Below, one piece after another: positions 1 to 7,135 of a stretch of DNA of 64,000 bases. Source of the DNA: Litorivita sp040371945 (lineage in GTDB: Bacteria; Pseudomonadota; Alphaproteobacteria; Rhodobacterales; Rhodobacteraceae); the NCBI RefSeq assembly GCF_040371945.1, contig NZ_BAABWS010000002.1, positions 124,001-188,000 on the forward strand. The letters are read 5' to 3'. Position numbers and translations under genes: made by a program. Each line of letters starts with the position of its first letter. Position 1 is the stretch's first letter. Below the pieces are notes generated by a model. That model was given only the letters and a program-made list of their open reading frames with translations, ran no database searches and was not told the origin of the DNA.

Positions 1-111
1 GAATGGAGCGCGCCGATCTGGGTCGTCACCCATATGGATTTGCACCGCACCGCCAAGGTGCAGGCGTTTTTGGAGGTGCTGCGCCCCGCCGCCAAAGCAT
101 GGGACGTGTGA
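1..111 (+). CDS. LysR-family regulator, C-terminal fragment
   Basis: The window opens inside a gene. The first frame encodes 36 residues ending with a TGA at 109-111. The tail contains WVVTHMDLHRTAKVQAFLEV, which resembles the end of the effector-binding domain of LysR-type regulators, where a W-V-x-H-x-D-L-R-x-x-x-R-V-x-x-F pattern is common. The start and the DNA-binding domain lie outside the window. The next gene on the same strand may begin within or just after this stop, so the two could be one transcription unit. The family call rests on a short stretch only. Confidence 0.55.
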   Translation, partial: EWSAPIWVVTHMDLHRTAKVQAFLEVLRPAAKAWDV

Positions 112-128
112 CGCGGGCCCGCGCTTCG

Positions 129-1031
129 ATGATCCCTTTGCTCTCTTCCTTGCCGCTCGGCGCGCTGCGCGGGCATCTCGCGATGCTGCTGTTTTCGGCC
201 TTGGTCGCGGGCAGCTTTTCCTTTGGCGTCATGGCCGCGCCCCATATCGCGCCTGCGGCGATGAATGCCGCGCGCTTTGCCATTGCAGCCGTTATCGTCG
301 GGGCGGCGGCCATGGCGACGGGCGGCATCGAGCGCAGCGCCTTTCGCGCGCCGTGGCGCTACGCGGTTTTGGGCGCTATTTTCGGCAGCTATTTCGTGTT
401 GATGTTCGAAGGGCTAAAGACCGCCCCTGCGGTTTCGGCTTCGGCGGTCTTCACGCTCACGCCTTTGATGGCGGCGGGGTTCGGCTTTGTGCTCTTGCGC
501 CAGCGCCTGACGCGGCGCATCGCGCTGGCGCTCATGATCGGCGCGGCGGGGGCGGTTTGGGTGATCTTTCGCGGCGATCTGGGCGCCTTGATGCGCCTTG
601 AGGTCGGGCGCGGCGAGGCGGTGTATTTCGCCGGATGCGCGGCCCATGCGCTCTATACGCCTTTGGTGCGGCTGCTCAATCGCGGCGAGCGACCCGTGGT
701 CTTTACCTTTGGCACATTGGTCGCGGGCGCAATATTGATCGCGCTCTACGGGCGCAGCGCCATTGCGCAGACCGATTGGGCGGCTTTGCCCGCGATTGTG
801 TGGGTCACCTTGGCCTATATCGCCGTGATCGCCAGCGCCGCGACCTTTACCTTGTTGCAATATGCCGCGCTGCATCTGCCCAGTTCGAAAGTCATGGCCT
901 ATACCTACCTGACGCCCTCATGGGTGATCGCTTTGGAGGCCGCATTGGGCCATGGCGTGCCGCCGGTGATCGTGCTGCTTGGCGTGGCGATGACGGTGGC
1001 GGCCTTGATGCTTTTGCTCAAGGAGGAATAG
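129..1031 (+). CDS. EamA/DMT-family transporter
   Basis: The protein has about 300 residues and ten predicted hydrophobic segments, the size and pattern of two EamA repeats of the drug/metabolite transporter superfamily. Members are inner-membrane exporters of amino acids or other metabolites; the substrate cannot be read from the sequence. The GLKTAPAVSASAVFTLTPLM stretch at the end of the first repeat and YTYLTPSWVIALEA in the second are typical of the family. An ATG at 129 gives the most natural N-terminus before the first helix. An ATG at 99 and a GTG at 108 would overlap the LysR stop, and no clear Shine-Dalgarno decides between them. Confidence 0.8.
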   Translation: MIPLLSSLPLGALRGHLAMLLFSALVAGSFSFGVMAAPHIAPAAMNAARFAIAAVIVGAAAMATGGIERSAFRAPWRYAVLGAIFGSYFVLMFEGLKTAPAVSASAVFTLTPLMAAGFGFVLLRQRLTRRIALALMIGAAGAVWVIFRGDLGALMRLEVGRGEAVYFAGCAAHALYTPLVRLLNRGERPVVFTFGTLVAGAILIALYGRSAIAQTDWAALPAIVWVTLAYIAVIASAATFTLLQYAALHLPSSKVMAYTYLTPSWVIALEAALGHGVPPVIVLLGVAMTVAALMLLLKEE

Positions 1032-1058
1032 CGCCAAGGCCCGCCCGCGCGCGGCGGA

Positions 1059-1406
1059 TCATTCGGGCTTGGGCGTGTCCAGCTCCACCGCCAAGAACCG
1101 CTCGAATGCGTCGAGGTTCACCGCCTCGAACTGCCCAAACCCCTGCATCCAGACGCTGGCGGCGCGCAGGGCGTCCGGCTCCAGCTTGCACCATTTCACG
1201 CGGCCGCGCTTTTCTTGGCTGATGAATCCCGCACGGGTCAGGATCACCAGATGTTTGGAAATCGCCGCCAAGGACATCTCGAAAGGCTCGGCCACATCGG
1301 TCACCGCCATATCATCCTCAAGCAGCATCGACAGGATCGCCCGCCGCGTCGGATCGGCAAGGGCGGCAAACACCGTATCAAGAGTGGGAGCGGTCGCAGC
1401 AGGCAT
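1059..1406 (-). CDS. ArsR-family winged-helix regulator
   Basis: This 115-residue protein has the ArsR/SmtB fold: FAALADPTRRAILSML forms the opening helices, MSLAAISKHLVILTRAGFI is the recognition helix region and KRGRVKWCKL is the wing. It lacks the clustered cysteines of arsenic or zinc sensors. It looks like the non-metal SdpR-like subgroup that often controls an SRPBCC partner, although no such partner is beside it. It faces the EamA gene tail to tail. Two 16-bp palindromes lie 44-86 bp upstream of its start and are probably its own operators. Confidence 0.85.
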   Translation of the reverse strand: MPAATAPTLDTVFAALADPTRRAILSMLLEDDMAVTDVAEPFEMSLAAISKHLVILTRAGFISQEKRGRVKWCKLEPDALRAASVWMQGFGQFEAVNLDAFERFLAVELDTPKPE

Positions 1407-1449
1407 AGGGCGGTCCTATCGCGGCGGCGGCCAAGGCGTCAAGTAATCG

Positions 1450-1465
1450 TCAACCATCTGGTTGA
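1450..1465. promoter_or_regulatory. Palindromic operator 1 upstream of arsR-type gene
   Basis: TCAACCATCTGGTTGA has perfect 7-bp arms around a 2-bp centre. Together with the surrounding AATCG it recurs 27 bp away. Its position upstream of the ArsR-family gene and its dyad size fit a dimeric winged-helix operator. Function is inferred. Confidence 0.7.
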
Positions 1466-1476
1466 ACAAGCAATCG

Positions 1477-1492
1477 TCAACCAGATGGTTGA
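1477..1492. promoter_or_regulatory. Palindromic operator 2 upstream of arsR-type gene
   Basis: TCAACCAGATGGTTGA is the second dyad. It keeps the same arms with the centre inverted (GA for TC). Read on the minus strand, a TTGACG (1480-1475) overlaps its edge and could be the -35 element of the regulator's own promoter. Confidence 0.7.
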
Positions 1493-1630
1493 ATATGGCG
1501 ACATCGGCCAAAGCCGCGCGATCCGCCCCGAGCGGCGCGCGGGCGTGCCCCTCTATCGCGGTTCTGGAGTCAGTCTTTTAGCAAATAAATCAATACATTG
1601 GCGCGGGTGCCTCGGGGCGGGTCGCGGCGC

Positions 1631-1659
1631 TTGACTCTGATCCCCCCCGCCACTAGCAA
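1631..1659 (+). promoter_or_regulatory. Probable sigma-70 promoter of the F0 operon
   Basis: TTGACT at 1631-1636 and TAGCAA at 1654-1659 are separated by 17 bp. They lie about 30 bp upstream of the atpI start. The -35 element is near consensus and the -10 is weaker, as is usual in this group. Confidence 0.5.
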
Positions 1660-1690
1660 TGCGCCAACTGTCCAAAGGGGGCAAAACGCC

Positions 1691-2044
1691 GTGACCGATC
1701 CCGACAAAGCTGCACGACTGGCGGCGCTGGAGGCCAAGATCGCAGCAGCGAAGGGCGCGGATACGCCCAAGCCCCACACGGAAGAACACTACTCCCAAGC
1801 GCAACATGCGTGGCGGATGGTAACGGAACTCGTCGCCGGTCTCGGGATCGGCTTCGGCATCGGATACGGGCTGGACGCTCTCTTCGGCACCATGCCGTTG
1901 TTTCTGGTGATCTTTATACTTCTGGGCTTTGCCGCCGGTGTCAAAACCATGATGCGCAGCGCCCAAGAGGTCCAAAGCAAGCAGATGGCCAAGGCCGCTG
2001 CAGATGATGATAAGGCCCGCTCGGGCAAGGATGAGGGAGCTTGA
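1691..2044 (+). CDS. atpI: ATP synthase subunit I (AtpI)
   Basis: The 117-residue product carries two transmembrane helices (around WRMVTELVAGLGIGFGIGYG and LFLVIFILLGFAAGV) and a charged C-terminus. This is the alphaproteobacterial AtpI type, an accessory protein for assembly of the c-ring. The GTG at 1691 is preferred because the AAAGGGGG run stands about 10 bp before it and the longer frame upstream is unlike AtpI. It is the first gene of atpI-atpB-atpE-atpF'-atpF, and atpB begins 1 bp after its stop, so the two are probably translationally coupled. Confidence 0.85.
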   Translation: MTDPDKAARLAALEAKIAAAKGADTPKPHTEEHYSQAQHAWRMVTELVAGLGIGFGIGYGLDALFGTMPLFLVIFILLGFAAGVKTMMRSAQEVQSKQMAKAAADDDKARSGKDEGA

Positions 2045-2045
2045 A

Positions 2046-2801
2046 ATGGCAAGCGAAGCGCATAGCGAAGAGGCAGGTCTGGTCTTTCACCCGATGGACC
2101 AATTTATCGTCAAGCCGCTGTTTGGCGACGGTCCTGTGGGCATGTTCACCATCACCAATGTGACGCTTTGGATGGCGCTGACCATCGTGGCGATCTTTGC
2201 TTTGCTGGTTCTGGGCACCCGCCGCCGCGCGGTCATCCCGACCCGCACCCAGTCGATCGGCGAATTGGCCTACGGCTTTGTCTATAAGATGGTCGAAGAT
2301 GTGACCGGCAAGGACGGGGTGAAATACTTCCCCTATATCATGACCCTGTTCATGTTCATCGTCTTCGCCAACTTCCTCGGCCTGCTGCCGATGTCCTTCA
2401 CCACCACATCGCATATTGCGGTCACCGCCGTTATGGCGATGATGGTGTTCCTCGCCGTGACGATCCTCGGCTTCGTCAAGAACGGCGCGGCTTTCCTCGG
2501 CCTCTTCTGGGTGTCGAGCGCGCCCTTGGCCCTGCGCCCCATTCTGGCGCTGATCGAGGTGATTTCCTACTTCGTGCGTCCCGTTAGCCACTCTATCCGT
2601 CTTGCGGGTAACATGATGGCCGGTCACGCCGTTATCAAAGTTTTCGCGGGTTTCGCGGCCATCACGGCCATCGCCCCGCTGTCCATCGTCGCGATCACCG
2701 CGATGTATGGGCTTGAGGTTCTGGTGTCCTTTATCCAGGCCTATGTGTTCACCATCCTGACCTGTGTGTATCTCAAGGACGCGTTGCATCCCGCACACTA
2801 A
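2046..2801 (+). CDS. atpB: F0F1 ATP synthase subunit a
   Basis: Subunit a (251 residues) forms the proton half-channels next to the c-ring in the inner membrane. The hallmark segment SHSIRLAGNMMAGH carries the essential arginine at about residue 185. The last helix region GLEVLVSFIQAYVFTILTC is also typical. The ATG at 2046 has GAGGGAG upstream and gives the expected N-terminus; upstream in-frame codons overlap atpI. Genes for the F1 sector are not in the window, in keeping with the separate F0 and F1 operons of alphaproteobacteria. Confidence 0.97.
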   Translation: MASEAHSEEAGLVFHPMDQFIVKPLFGDGPVGMFTITNVTLWMALTIVAIFALLVLGTRRRAVIPTRTQSIGELAYGFVYKMVEDVTGKDGVKYFPYIMTLFMFIVFANFLGLLPMSFTTTSHIAVTAVMAMMVFLAVTILGFVKNGAAFLGLFWVSSAPLALRPILALIEVISYFVRPVSHSIRLAGNMMAGHAVIKVFAGFAAITAIAPLSIVAITAMYGLEVLVSFIQAYVFTILTCVYLKDALHPAH

Positions 2802-2860
2802 TCCTGCGCACGTTTCAGGGTCAGAAATTTCAAGCCAATTCCAACGTAAGGAGACATCTC

Positions 2861-3097
2861 ATGGAAGGCGATATCGTACAAATGGGCGCATACATCGGCG
2901 CAGGTCTGGCATGCATGGGCATGGGCGGCGCGGCTGTCGGTGTGGGCAATGTTGCTGGTAACTACCTGTCCGGCGCACTTCGCAACCCTTCGGCAGCTGC
3001 TTCGCAGACTGCAACGCTCTTCATCGGCATCGCCTTTGCAGAAGCTCTGGGGATCTTCTCGTTCCTCGTCGCTCTGCTGTTGATGTTCGCCGTCTAA
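2861..3097 (+). CDS. atpE: F0F1 ATP synthase subunit c
   Basis: This 78-residue hairpin of two helices forms the rotor ring. The first helix is glycine-rich (GMGGAAVGVGNVAGNY), the polar loop contains RNP at about residues 41-43, and the proton-binding glutamate is E61 in IGIAFAEALGIF. AAGGAG precedes the ATG. A stable hairpin follows the stop codon and may help raise the yield of this subunit, which is needed in many copies per complex. Confidence 0.97.
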   Translation: MEGDIVQMGAYIGAGLACMGMGGAAVGVGNVAGNYLSGALRNPSAAASQTATLFIGIAFAEALGIFSFLVALLLMFAV

Positions 3098-3123
3098 GAA
3101 GAACGGAAATACATCCTTACGCG

Positions 3124-3147
3124 CGGGTGGGCCTTCGGGCCTGCCCG
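3124..3147 (+). promoter_or_regulatory. UUCG-capped hairpin between atpE and atpF'
   Basis: CGGGTGGGCC, TTCG and GGCCTGCCCG form a 10-bp RNA stem (two G-U pairs) closed by a UUCG tetraloop. No T-run follows, so it is more likely a 3'-end stabiliser or partial processing site than a terminator. The structure is read directly; the role is inferred. Confidence 0.6.
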
Positions 3148-3197
3148 TTGTAGGCAAGCTTTCCCCTTCTGATTTCTCACTTCGAGAGGACGACCAA

Positions 3198-3773
3198 ATG
3201 GCGACTGAAACGCACGAAGCCACGACCCACAGTGCCGCCACGGACGGGGCCGCTGCTGCTACTCACAACGCTGCCGATGCCGCACCTGGCATGCCCCAGC
3301 TCGATTTTACGACCTTTAGCAACCAGATCTTCTGGCTTCTGGTCGCGCTTGTTGTGATCTACATCATCCTGTCGCGTTTCGCGCTGCCCCGCATTGCGGC
3401 GGTTCTGGCCGAACGTCAGGGGACCATCACAAATGACATCGCCGCAGCCGAAGAGCTGAAGGCGAAGGCCGTCGAGGCCGAGGCCGCGTATAACCAAGCG
3501 CTCGCCGATGCCCGCGTGGACGCCAGCAATATCATTGCGGCAACCAAAGTCGAAATTCAGGCCGAACTCGACAAAGCCATTGCAAAAGCCGACACCGAGA
3601 TTGCCGCGAAAACCGCCGAGGGCGAAAAAGCCATCGCCGAAATCCGCGCCTCGGCCACCGATGCGGTCAAGGCCGTGTCCAAAGACGTCGCCAAAGACCT
3701 CATCGCTTCGATGGGTGCCAAGGCCGACGCCAAAACCGTGACCGCGGCTGTGACCGCCCGAATGAAGGGATAA
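3198..3773 (+). CDS. F0F1 ATP synthase subunit b' (peripheral stalk)
   Basis: This is the first of two b-type stalk genes. The 191-residue protein has an alanine/threonine/histidine-rich leader of about 30 residues, one membrane helix (NQIFWLLVALVVIYIILSRF) and a long alanine/glutamate-rich coiled coil. The pairing of two different b subunits, b' then b, is usual in alphaproteobacteria, including the phototrophic Rhodobacter group. The start has CGAGAGGA upstream. The next gene starts 4 bp after its stop. Confidence 0.93.
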   Translation: MATETHEATTHSAATDGAAAATHNAADAAPGMPQLDFTTFSNQIFWLLVALVVIYIILSRFALPRIAAVLAERQGTITNDIAAAEELKAKAVEAEAAYNQALADARVDASNIIAATKVEIQAELDKAIAKADTEIAAKTAEGEKAIAEIRASATDAVKAVSKDVAKDLIASMGAKADAKTVTAAVTARMKG

Positions 3774-3777
3774 CGCC

Positions 3778-4335
3778 ATGCGCATTCTGGCCACTCTTAT
3801 CGCCGTAACGGCGGCCTCGCCGGCTCTGGCGGCCTCCGGTCCCTTCGTGTCGCTGAGCAACACCAACTTCGTTGTGACGCTGGCCTTCTTGCTCTTCATC
3901 GCGGTGCTCTTCTACTTCAAAGTGCCCTCGATGATCGGCGGGTTGCTCGACAAACGCGCCGAAGGCATCAAGTCGGAAATCGATGAAGCCCGCGCCCTGC
4001 GCGAGGAAGCGCAAACGCTTCTGGCCGATTACGAGCGCAAGCAAAAAGAAGTGCAAGCGCAGGCCGACCGCATCGTGGCAACCGCCAAAAAAGATGCCGC
4101 CGCCGCCGCCGAGCAAGCCAAAGAAGACCTTAAGTCCTCGATCGCGCGCCGTCTGGCCGCCGCCGAAGAGCAGATCGCATCGGCCGAAGCCGCAGCGGTC
4201 AAAGAGGTGCGCGACCAAGCCGTCGCTGTTGCCGTGGCCGCCGCACGTGACGTGATCACCGCGCAGATGACCGCGAAATCGGGCAATGACCTGATTGCCG
4301 ATGCCATCGCAGAGGTGGAAACCAAGCTGCACTAA
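3778..4335 (+). CDS. atpF: F0F1 ATP synthase subunit b (peripheral stalk)
   Basis: The second stalk subunit (185 residues) starts with a cleavable-looking segment (MRILATLIAVTAASPALAAS). A membrane helix (NFVVTLAFLLFIAVLFYF) and a charged coiled coil (residues 55-185) follow. The motif KVPSMIGGLLDKRAEGIKSEI after the helix is typical of subunit b. With b' it links the F1 head to subunit a. A strong terminator follows, so the F0 operon ends here. Confidence 0.95.
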   Translation: MRILATLIAVTAASPALAASGPFVSLSNTNFVVTLAFLLFIAVLFYFKVPSMIGGLLDKRAEGIKSEIDEARALREEAQTLLADYERKQKEVQAQADRIVATAKKDAAAAAEQAKEDLKSSIARRLAAAEEQIASAEAAAVKEVRDQAVAVAVAAARDVITAQMTAKSGNDLIADAIAEVETKLH

Positions 4336-4360
4336 GCTGCATCGCGACTGCCAAGGTTTA

Positions 4361-4394
4361 AACCCCGACCGCCTTTGCGGATCGGGGTTTTTCT
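4361..4394 (+). terminator. Rho-independent terminator of the F0 operon
   Basis: AACCCCGA and CCGC pair with GCGG and TCGGGGTT (one bulged A) and the stem is followed by a run of five to six T. It sits 25 bp after the atpF stop. Confidence 0.85.
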
Positions 4395-4452
4395 TTGGGC
4401 TATGGCCGGTCGGGCATTTGCGGCTTGTGCAGGGCGCGCGGCAGTCGCGCGG

Positions 4453-5427
4453 TTAATTCGCAGCGCGCAATTCAGGGCCGCTTTCGTGAAAGCAAACCCC
4501 GCCGCCGCGCGCCTTGATGTGATACATCGCGCGATCAGCGAGTTCCAAAAGCTCCAGCGGCGGCCCGCTGACCTCCGAGCGCAGCACCACACCGATGCTG
4601 ACCGATTGCGCGACGAATTGCGGCTCTTTGCGGTCCTTCAGATGAAATGGCATCGGAAAGCTCAGCTGTGAGGCGATCCGGTCGGTGACATGGCACACCT
4701 CGTCGCGGGTCTGCGCCCCGTCCAACATGATGGCAAATTCGTCGCCGCCCAAACGTGCCGCCACATCCGAACGGCGCACGGCCCCTGCGATGATCCGGCC
4801 AAAGCGTTTTAACATCTCGTCACCGGCGGCGTGACCAAAGCGGTCATTGACGGATTTAAGCCCGTCCAGATCGAGGAAAAGGATGGCATAATCGCTCGGC
4901 GCGTCTGGCGTCGATTCAGAGTCCAATGTTGAAAGCCGCTCTTCAAAACCGGCTCGGTTGAGCAATCCGGTGAGGCCATCATGAAAGGCGCGGTGGGTCA
5001 GGCTTTCATTCTCGGCGCGCAACCATTGGCGCTCTTCTTCAAGCTCGCGCAGGCGCCGCCGGTTTTCTTGCAAGCGCAGCGTCAGCGACATAAAGGCCGA
5101 AGCCAGCCGCGTCCGCGCATCAAAGCGGATCGAGACGAGATTGGCATGGCGCATGTTCTGGCCAAGCCGCCGCCCCGTGATCATCACCGTGTTGCCGTCC
5201 TCTAGGCGAAGCTTGCGTATGCATTCCGAGGTCGTGCCGCGAAACTCACCGCTCAGACGCTGCGCTTCGCTCGCATCGTGGCAATAGTAGTCGAAAAGGC
5301 TTCCGACCTGCATCCCGAGCGTGTCGCGCGCGGGCCGGTTGGCCGCTGCAATACGTCCGTCGTCCGACACGACTATCATCGGATCGGCGGTCGCATCGAC
5401 ATAGGTGCTCAGGTCTACATTGGTCAT
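4453..5427 (-). CDS. Diguanylate cyclase with PAS-like sensor
   Basis: The 324-residue protein makes cyclic di-GMP from GTP. Residues 1-110 look like a PAS domain (DPMIVVSDDGRIAAANRPAR), followed by a coiled coil (RLQENRRRLRELEEERQWL) and a GGDEF domain (DGLTGLLNR, then GGDEF). RRSD lies exactly five residues before GGDEF, so the allosteric product-inhibition site RxxD is present. There is no EAL or HD-GYP domain. It has no signal peptide or membrane helix, so it acts in the cytosol. It is the second gene of an operon, 9 bp behind the MetOD1 gene, which suggests the two form a signalling pair. Confidence 0.92.
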   Translation of the reverse strand: MTNVDLSTYVDATADPMIVVSDDGRIAAANRPARDTLGMQVGSLFDYYCHDASEAQRLSGEFRGTTSECIRKLRLEDGNTVMITGRRLGQNMRHANLVSIRFDARTRLASAFMSLTLRLQENRRRLRELEEERQWLRAENESLTHRAFHDGLTGLLNRAGFEERLSTLDSESTPDAPSDYAILFLDLDGLKSVNDRFGHAAGDEMLKRFGRIIAGAVRRSDVAARLGGDEFAIMLDGAQTRDEVCHVTDRIASQLSFPMPFHLKDRKEPQFVAQSVSIGVVLRSEVSGPPLELLELADRAMYHIKARGGGVCFHESGPELRAAN

Positions 5428-5436
5428 CGTGTCCTC

Positions 5437-6000
5437 TTACGTTGCGAAAAACTCGCCGCTATGGAGCGGTCTCGTGCCTTCAAGCGCAGGCTCGCTCTCC
5501 AATGACAGATCGATCAGAACGCGGCACTTGTCGCTTCCCGCAGCGATGGATTCGAGCACGGCCACGCGTGCGTATCCGCCGGTGTCAGCGGCAATGCGCC
5601 CGAACACATTGGTGGTCATCATGCACAAGGATTTGCGCCCCTCGACCGCATCGCCAAACGGGCAACGCGTGTTGCCGAGCAAGATATGGCTGTCGGCAAT
5701 CTCGATCACGTAGAACTCGCCCATGATCCGGCGTTTGAGATCGATCAAGACGGCCGCCAAGGCTTCGAGGCGTTCGACGCTGTCTATCGCCTGACCGGCA
5801 TATTTATCGCCAATCACCTTGCCCATACGCAGGCCGACCGAAGTGATGAAACCTTCGGCCTGTTTCAAGCCTACGGTCTCTTCGATCAGTTGGGCAAGTT
5901 CGGTGACGAGCGTGCAAAAGAAGTCTACCTGCGCCAAGTCGATGGGCATCGCTTCGAGGCGGTTGGTCAGCTCGGTTATTTGAGGGAAAGGGGCATTCAT
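5437..6000 (-). CDS. Methanogen-output-domain-1 (MetOD1) type protein
   Basis: This 187-residue soluble protein looks like a MetOD1 sensor/output domain. A helical first half (residues 1-95) is followed by a mixed segment with spaced cysteines (NTRCPFGDAVEGRKSLCMMT and SDKCRVLIDL), a V4R/heme-sensor-like arrangement. I infer that it binds a ligand or metal and controls the diguanylate cyclase 9 bp downstream. The family assignment is from recall of similar pairs in Rhodobacterales. The cysteine placement is seen directly. A CtrA-like box lies in its leader. Confidence 0.6.
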   Translation of the reverse strand: MNAPFPQITELTNRLEAMPIDLAQVDFFCTLVTELAQLIEETVGLKQAEGFITSVGLRMGKVIGDKYAGQAIDSVERLEALAAVLIDLKRRIMGEFYVIEIADSHILLGNTRCPFGDAVEGRKSLCMMTTNVFGRIAADTGGYARVAVLESIAAGSDKCRVLIDLSLESEPALEGTRPLHSGEFFAT

Positions 6001-6045
6001 GTTGGATCCTGTTTCTAACGCAGGGTTAGCCTACGCGCTGAAAAG

Positions 6046-6060
6046 TTTAGGATCGGTTAA
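6046..6060 (-). promoter_or_regulatory. CtrA-like box upstream of the MetOD1-cyclase operon
   Basis: On the minus strand the sequence reads TTAA-CCGATCC-TAAA. This fits the TTAA-N7-TTAA consensus of the cell-cycle regulator CtrA with one mismatch. It lies about 46-60 bp before the MetOD1 start. The match is short and needs binding data. Confidence 0.35.
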
Positions 6061-6093
6061 GGTTATCAGTCCGTTGAGAAATATGCGGTAAAT

Positions 6094-6861
6094 TTACCTG
6101 CTTGATTCGTGTTCGAAGCGCTGGCGGGCAATTTCCTCGTTTTGCTCGGCTTTTTGCTGCGCGCCCAAGGCCTGTGCGACATAGTCGAGATGGCGCTCGA
6201 TGGCGGCGCGGGCGGCGGCGGGGTCGCGCTCTTGCAAGGCGCTGTTGATGGCGCGGTGCTGCTCCAGAAGATCGCCGCGCGAGGTGCGCTGTTTGAACAT
6301 CACCGAGCGGTTATAGAACACCCCTTCGCGCAGCAATTGATACATCGAGCGCATCATATGCAGCATCACCACATTATGGGAGGCCTCGAAAATCGCGAGG
6401 TGGAAGGCGGCGTCAAGCGCGGCCTCGTCCGAGGGGTCGCGTTTGCTATGGGCCGTTTCCATCTTGGCAAAGATCGCCGCGATGACCTTGAGGTCGGTGT
6501 CCGAGCCAAGGCGCGCGGCGCGTTCGGCGGCCAATCCCTCCATATCGCGGCGAAAGGAGATGTAGTCGAAGACCGCCTCGTCGTGGCTGGCAAAGAGTTT
6601 GGTGAGGGCGGGGGAGAAGGCGCTGCCCAGCACATCGGCGACATAGATGCCCGCACCGGCGCGGGTGTCGAGCAGGCCGCGCTGTTGCAGATCGGCGATG
6701 GATTCGCGCAAGGAGGGCCGCGAGACGCCGAGGCGTTCGGAAAGTTCGCGCTCAGCCGGGAGCCGCTCGCCGGGGCGCAAGATGCCGCGCAAGATCAGCA
6801 ATTCGATCTGCCGCGTCACGGCGCCGGAGAGTTTTTCGGGCTGGACCTTTTGGAAGGGCAT
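6094..6861 (-). CDS. FadR-subfamily GntR regulator (FCD domain)
   Basis: The 255-residue protein has an N-terminal GntR winged helix (GILRPGERLPAERELSERLG and SRPSLRESIADLQQRGLL) and a C-terminal helical FCD effector domain (residues 85-240). The conserved metal-binding-type residues are visible in FRRDMEGLAAERAA, AFHLAIFEASHN and LLEQHRAINSALQERD. It resembles PdhR/LldR regulators of pyruvate, lactate or sugar-acid use. No metabolic target is beside it. A palindrome over its own promoter suggests autoregulation. Confidence 0.88.
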   Translation of the reverse strand: MPFQKVQPEKLSGAVTRQIELLILRGILRPGERLPAERELSERLGVSRPSLRESIADLQQRGLLDTRAGAGIYVADVLGSAFSPALTKLFASHDEAVFDYISFRRDMEGLAAERAARLGSDTDLKVIAAIFAKMETAHSKRDPSDEAALDAAFHLAIFEASHNVVMLHMMRSMYQLLREGVFYNRSVMFKQRTSRGDLLEQHRAINSALQERDPAAARAAIERHLDYVAQALGAQQKAEQNEEIARQRFEHESSR

Positions 6862-6881
6862 GGGGCGTCCTTATGCGAAGT

Positions 6882-6898
6882 GGTCAAAATATATGACC
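6882..6898. promoter_or_regulatory. Putative FadR-type operator
   Basis: GGTCA-AAATATA-TGACC is a perfect inverted repeat 21 bp upstream of the regulator's start. One further T/A step widens it. GntR/FadR members bind T-G-G-T-based dyads, so this is probably its own operator. Confidence 0.55.
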
Positions 6899-6965
6899 GC
6901 ACGGGGCAGGGCGCAAGCCGTGGCAGCCCAGACCGCGCGCGGCGGCGCCTTGGGCGCGGGCGGAT

Positions 6966-7003
6966 GCCTCCGGCGGGGATATTTGCGGAACCTGCAAAGC
7001 GGG
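6966..7003 (+). repeat. Dispersed intergenic repeat, copy 1
   Basis: This copy carries the core GCCTCCGGCGGGGATATTT followed by GCGGAACCTGCAAAGCGGG. It stands in the gap between the FadR-type regulator and cobO. Seven further copies occur in this window, in both orientations and always between genes. Confidence 0.8.
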
Positions 7004-7135
7004 CGCGGTTTCAGTCGCGCCAGCGCTGCGCGATGAGGGGCGCGGGTCTGGCGGGGGCATCGGGGCGGCAGGTGCGAGGCCGCGCCGCGCCGATGCGACA
7101 GGGGGTAATGCGGCGGGTATTGCGGCAGTGGTGGC

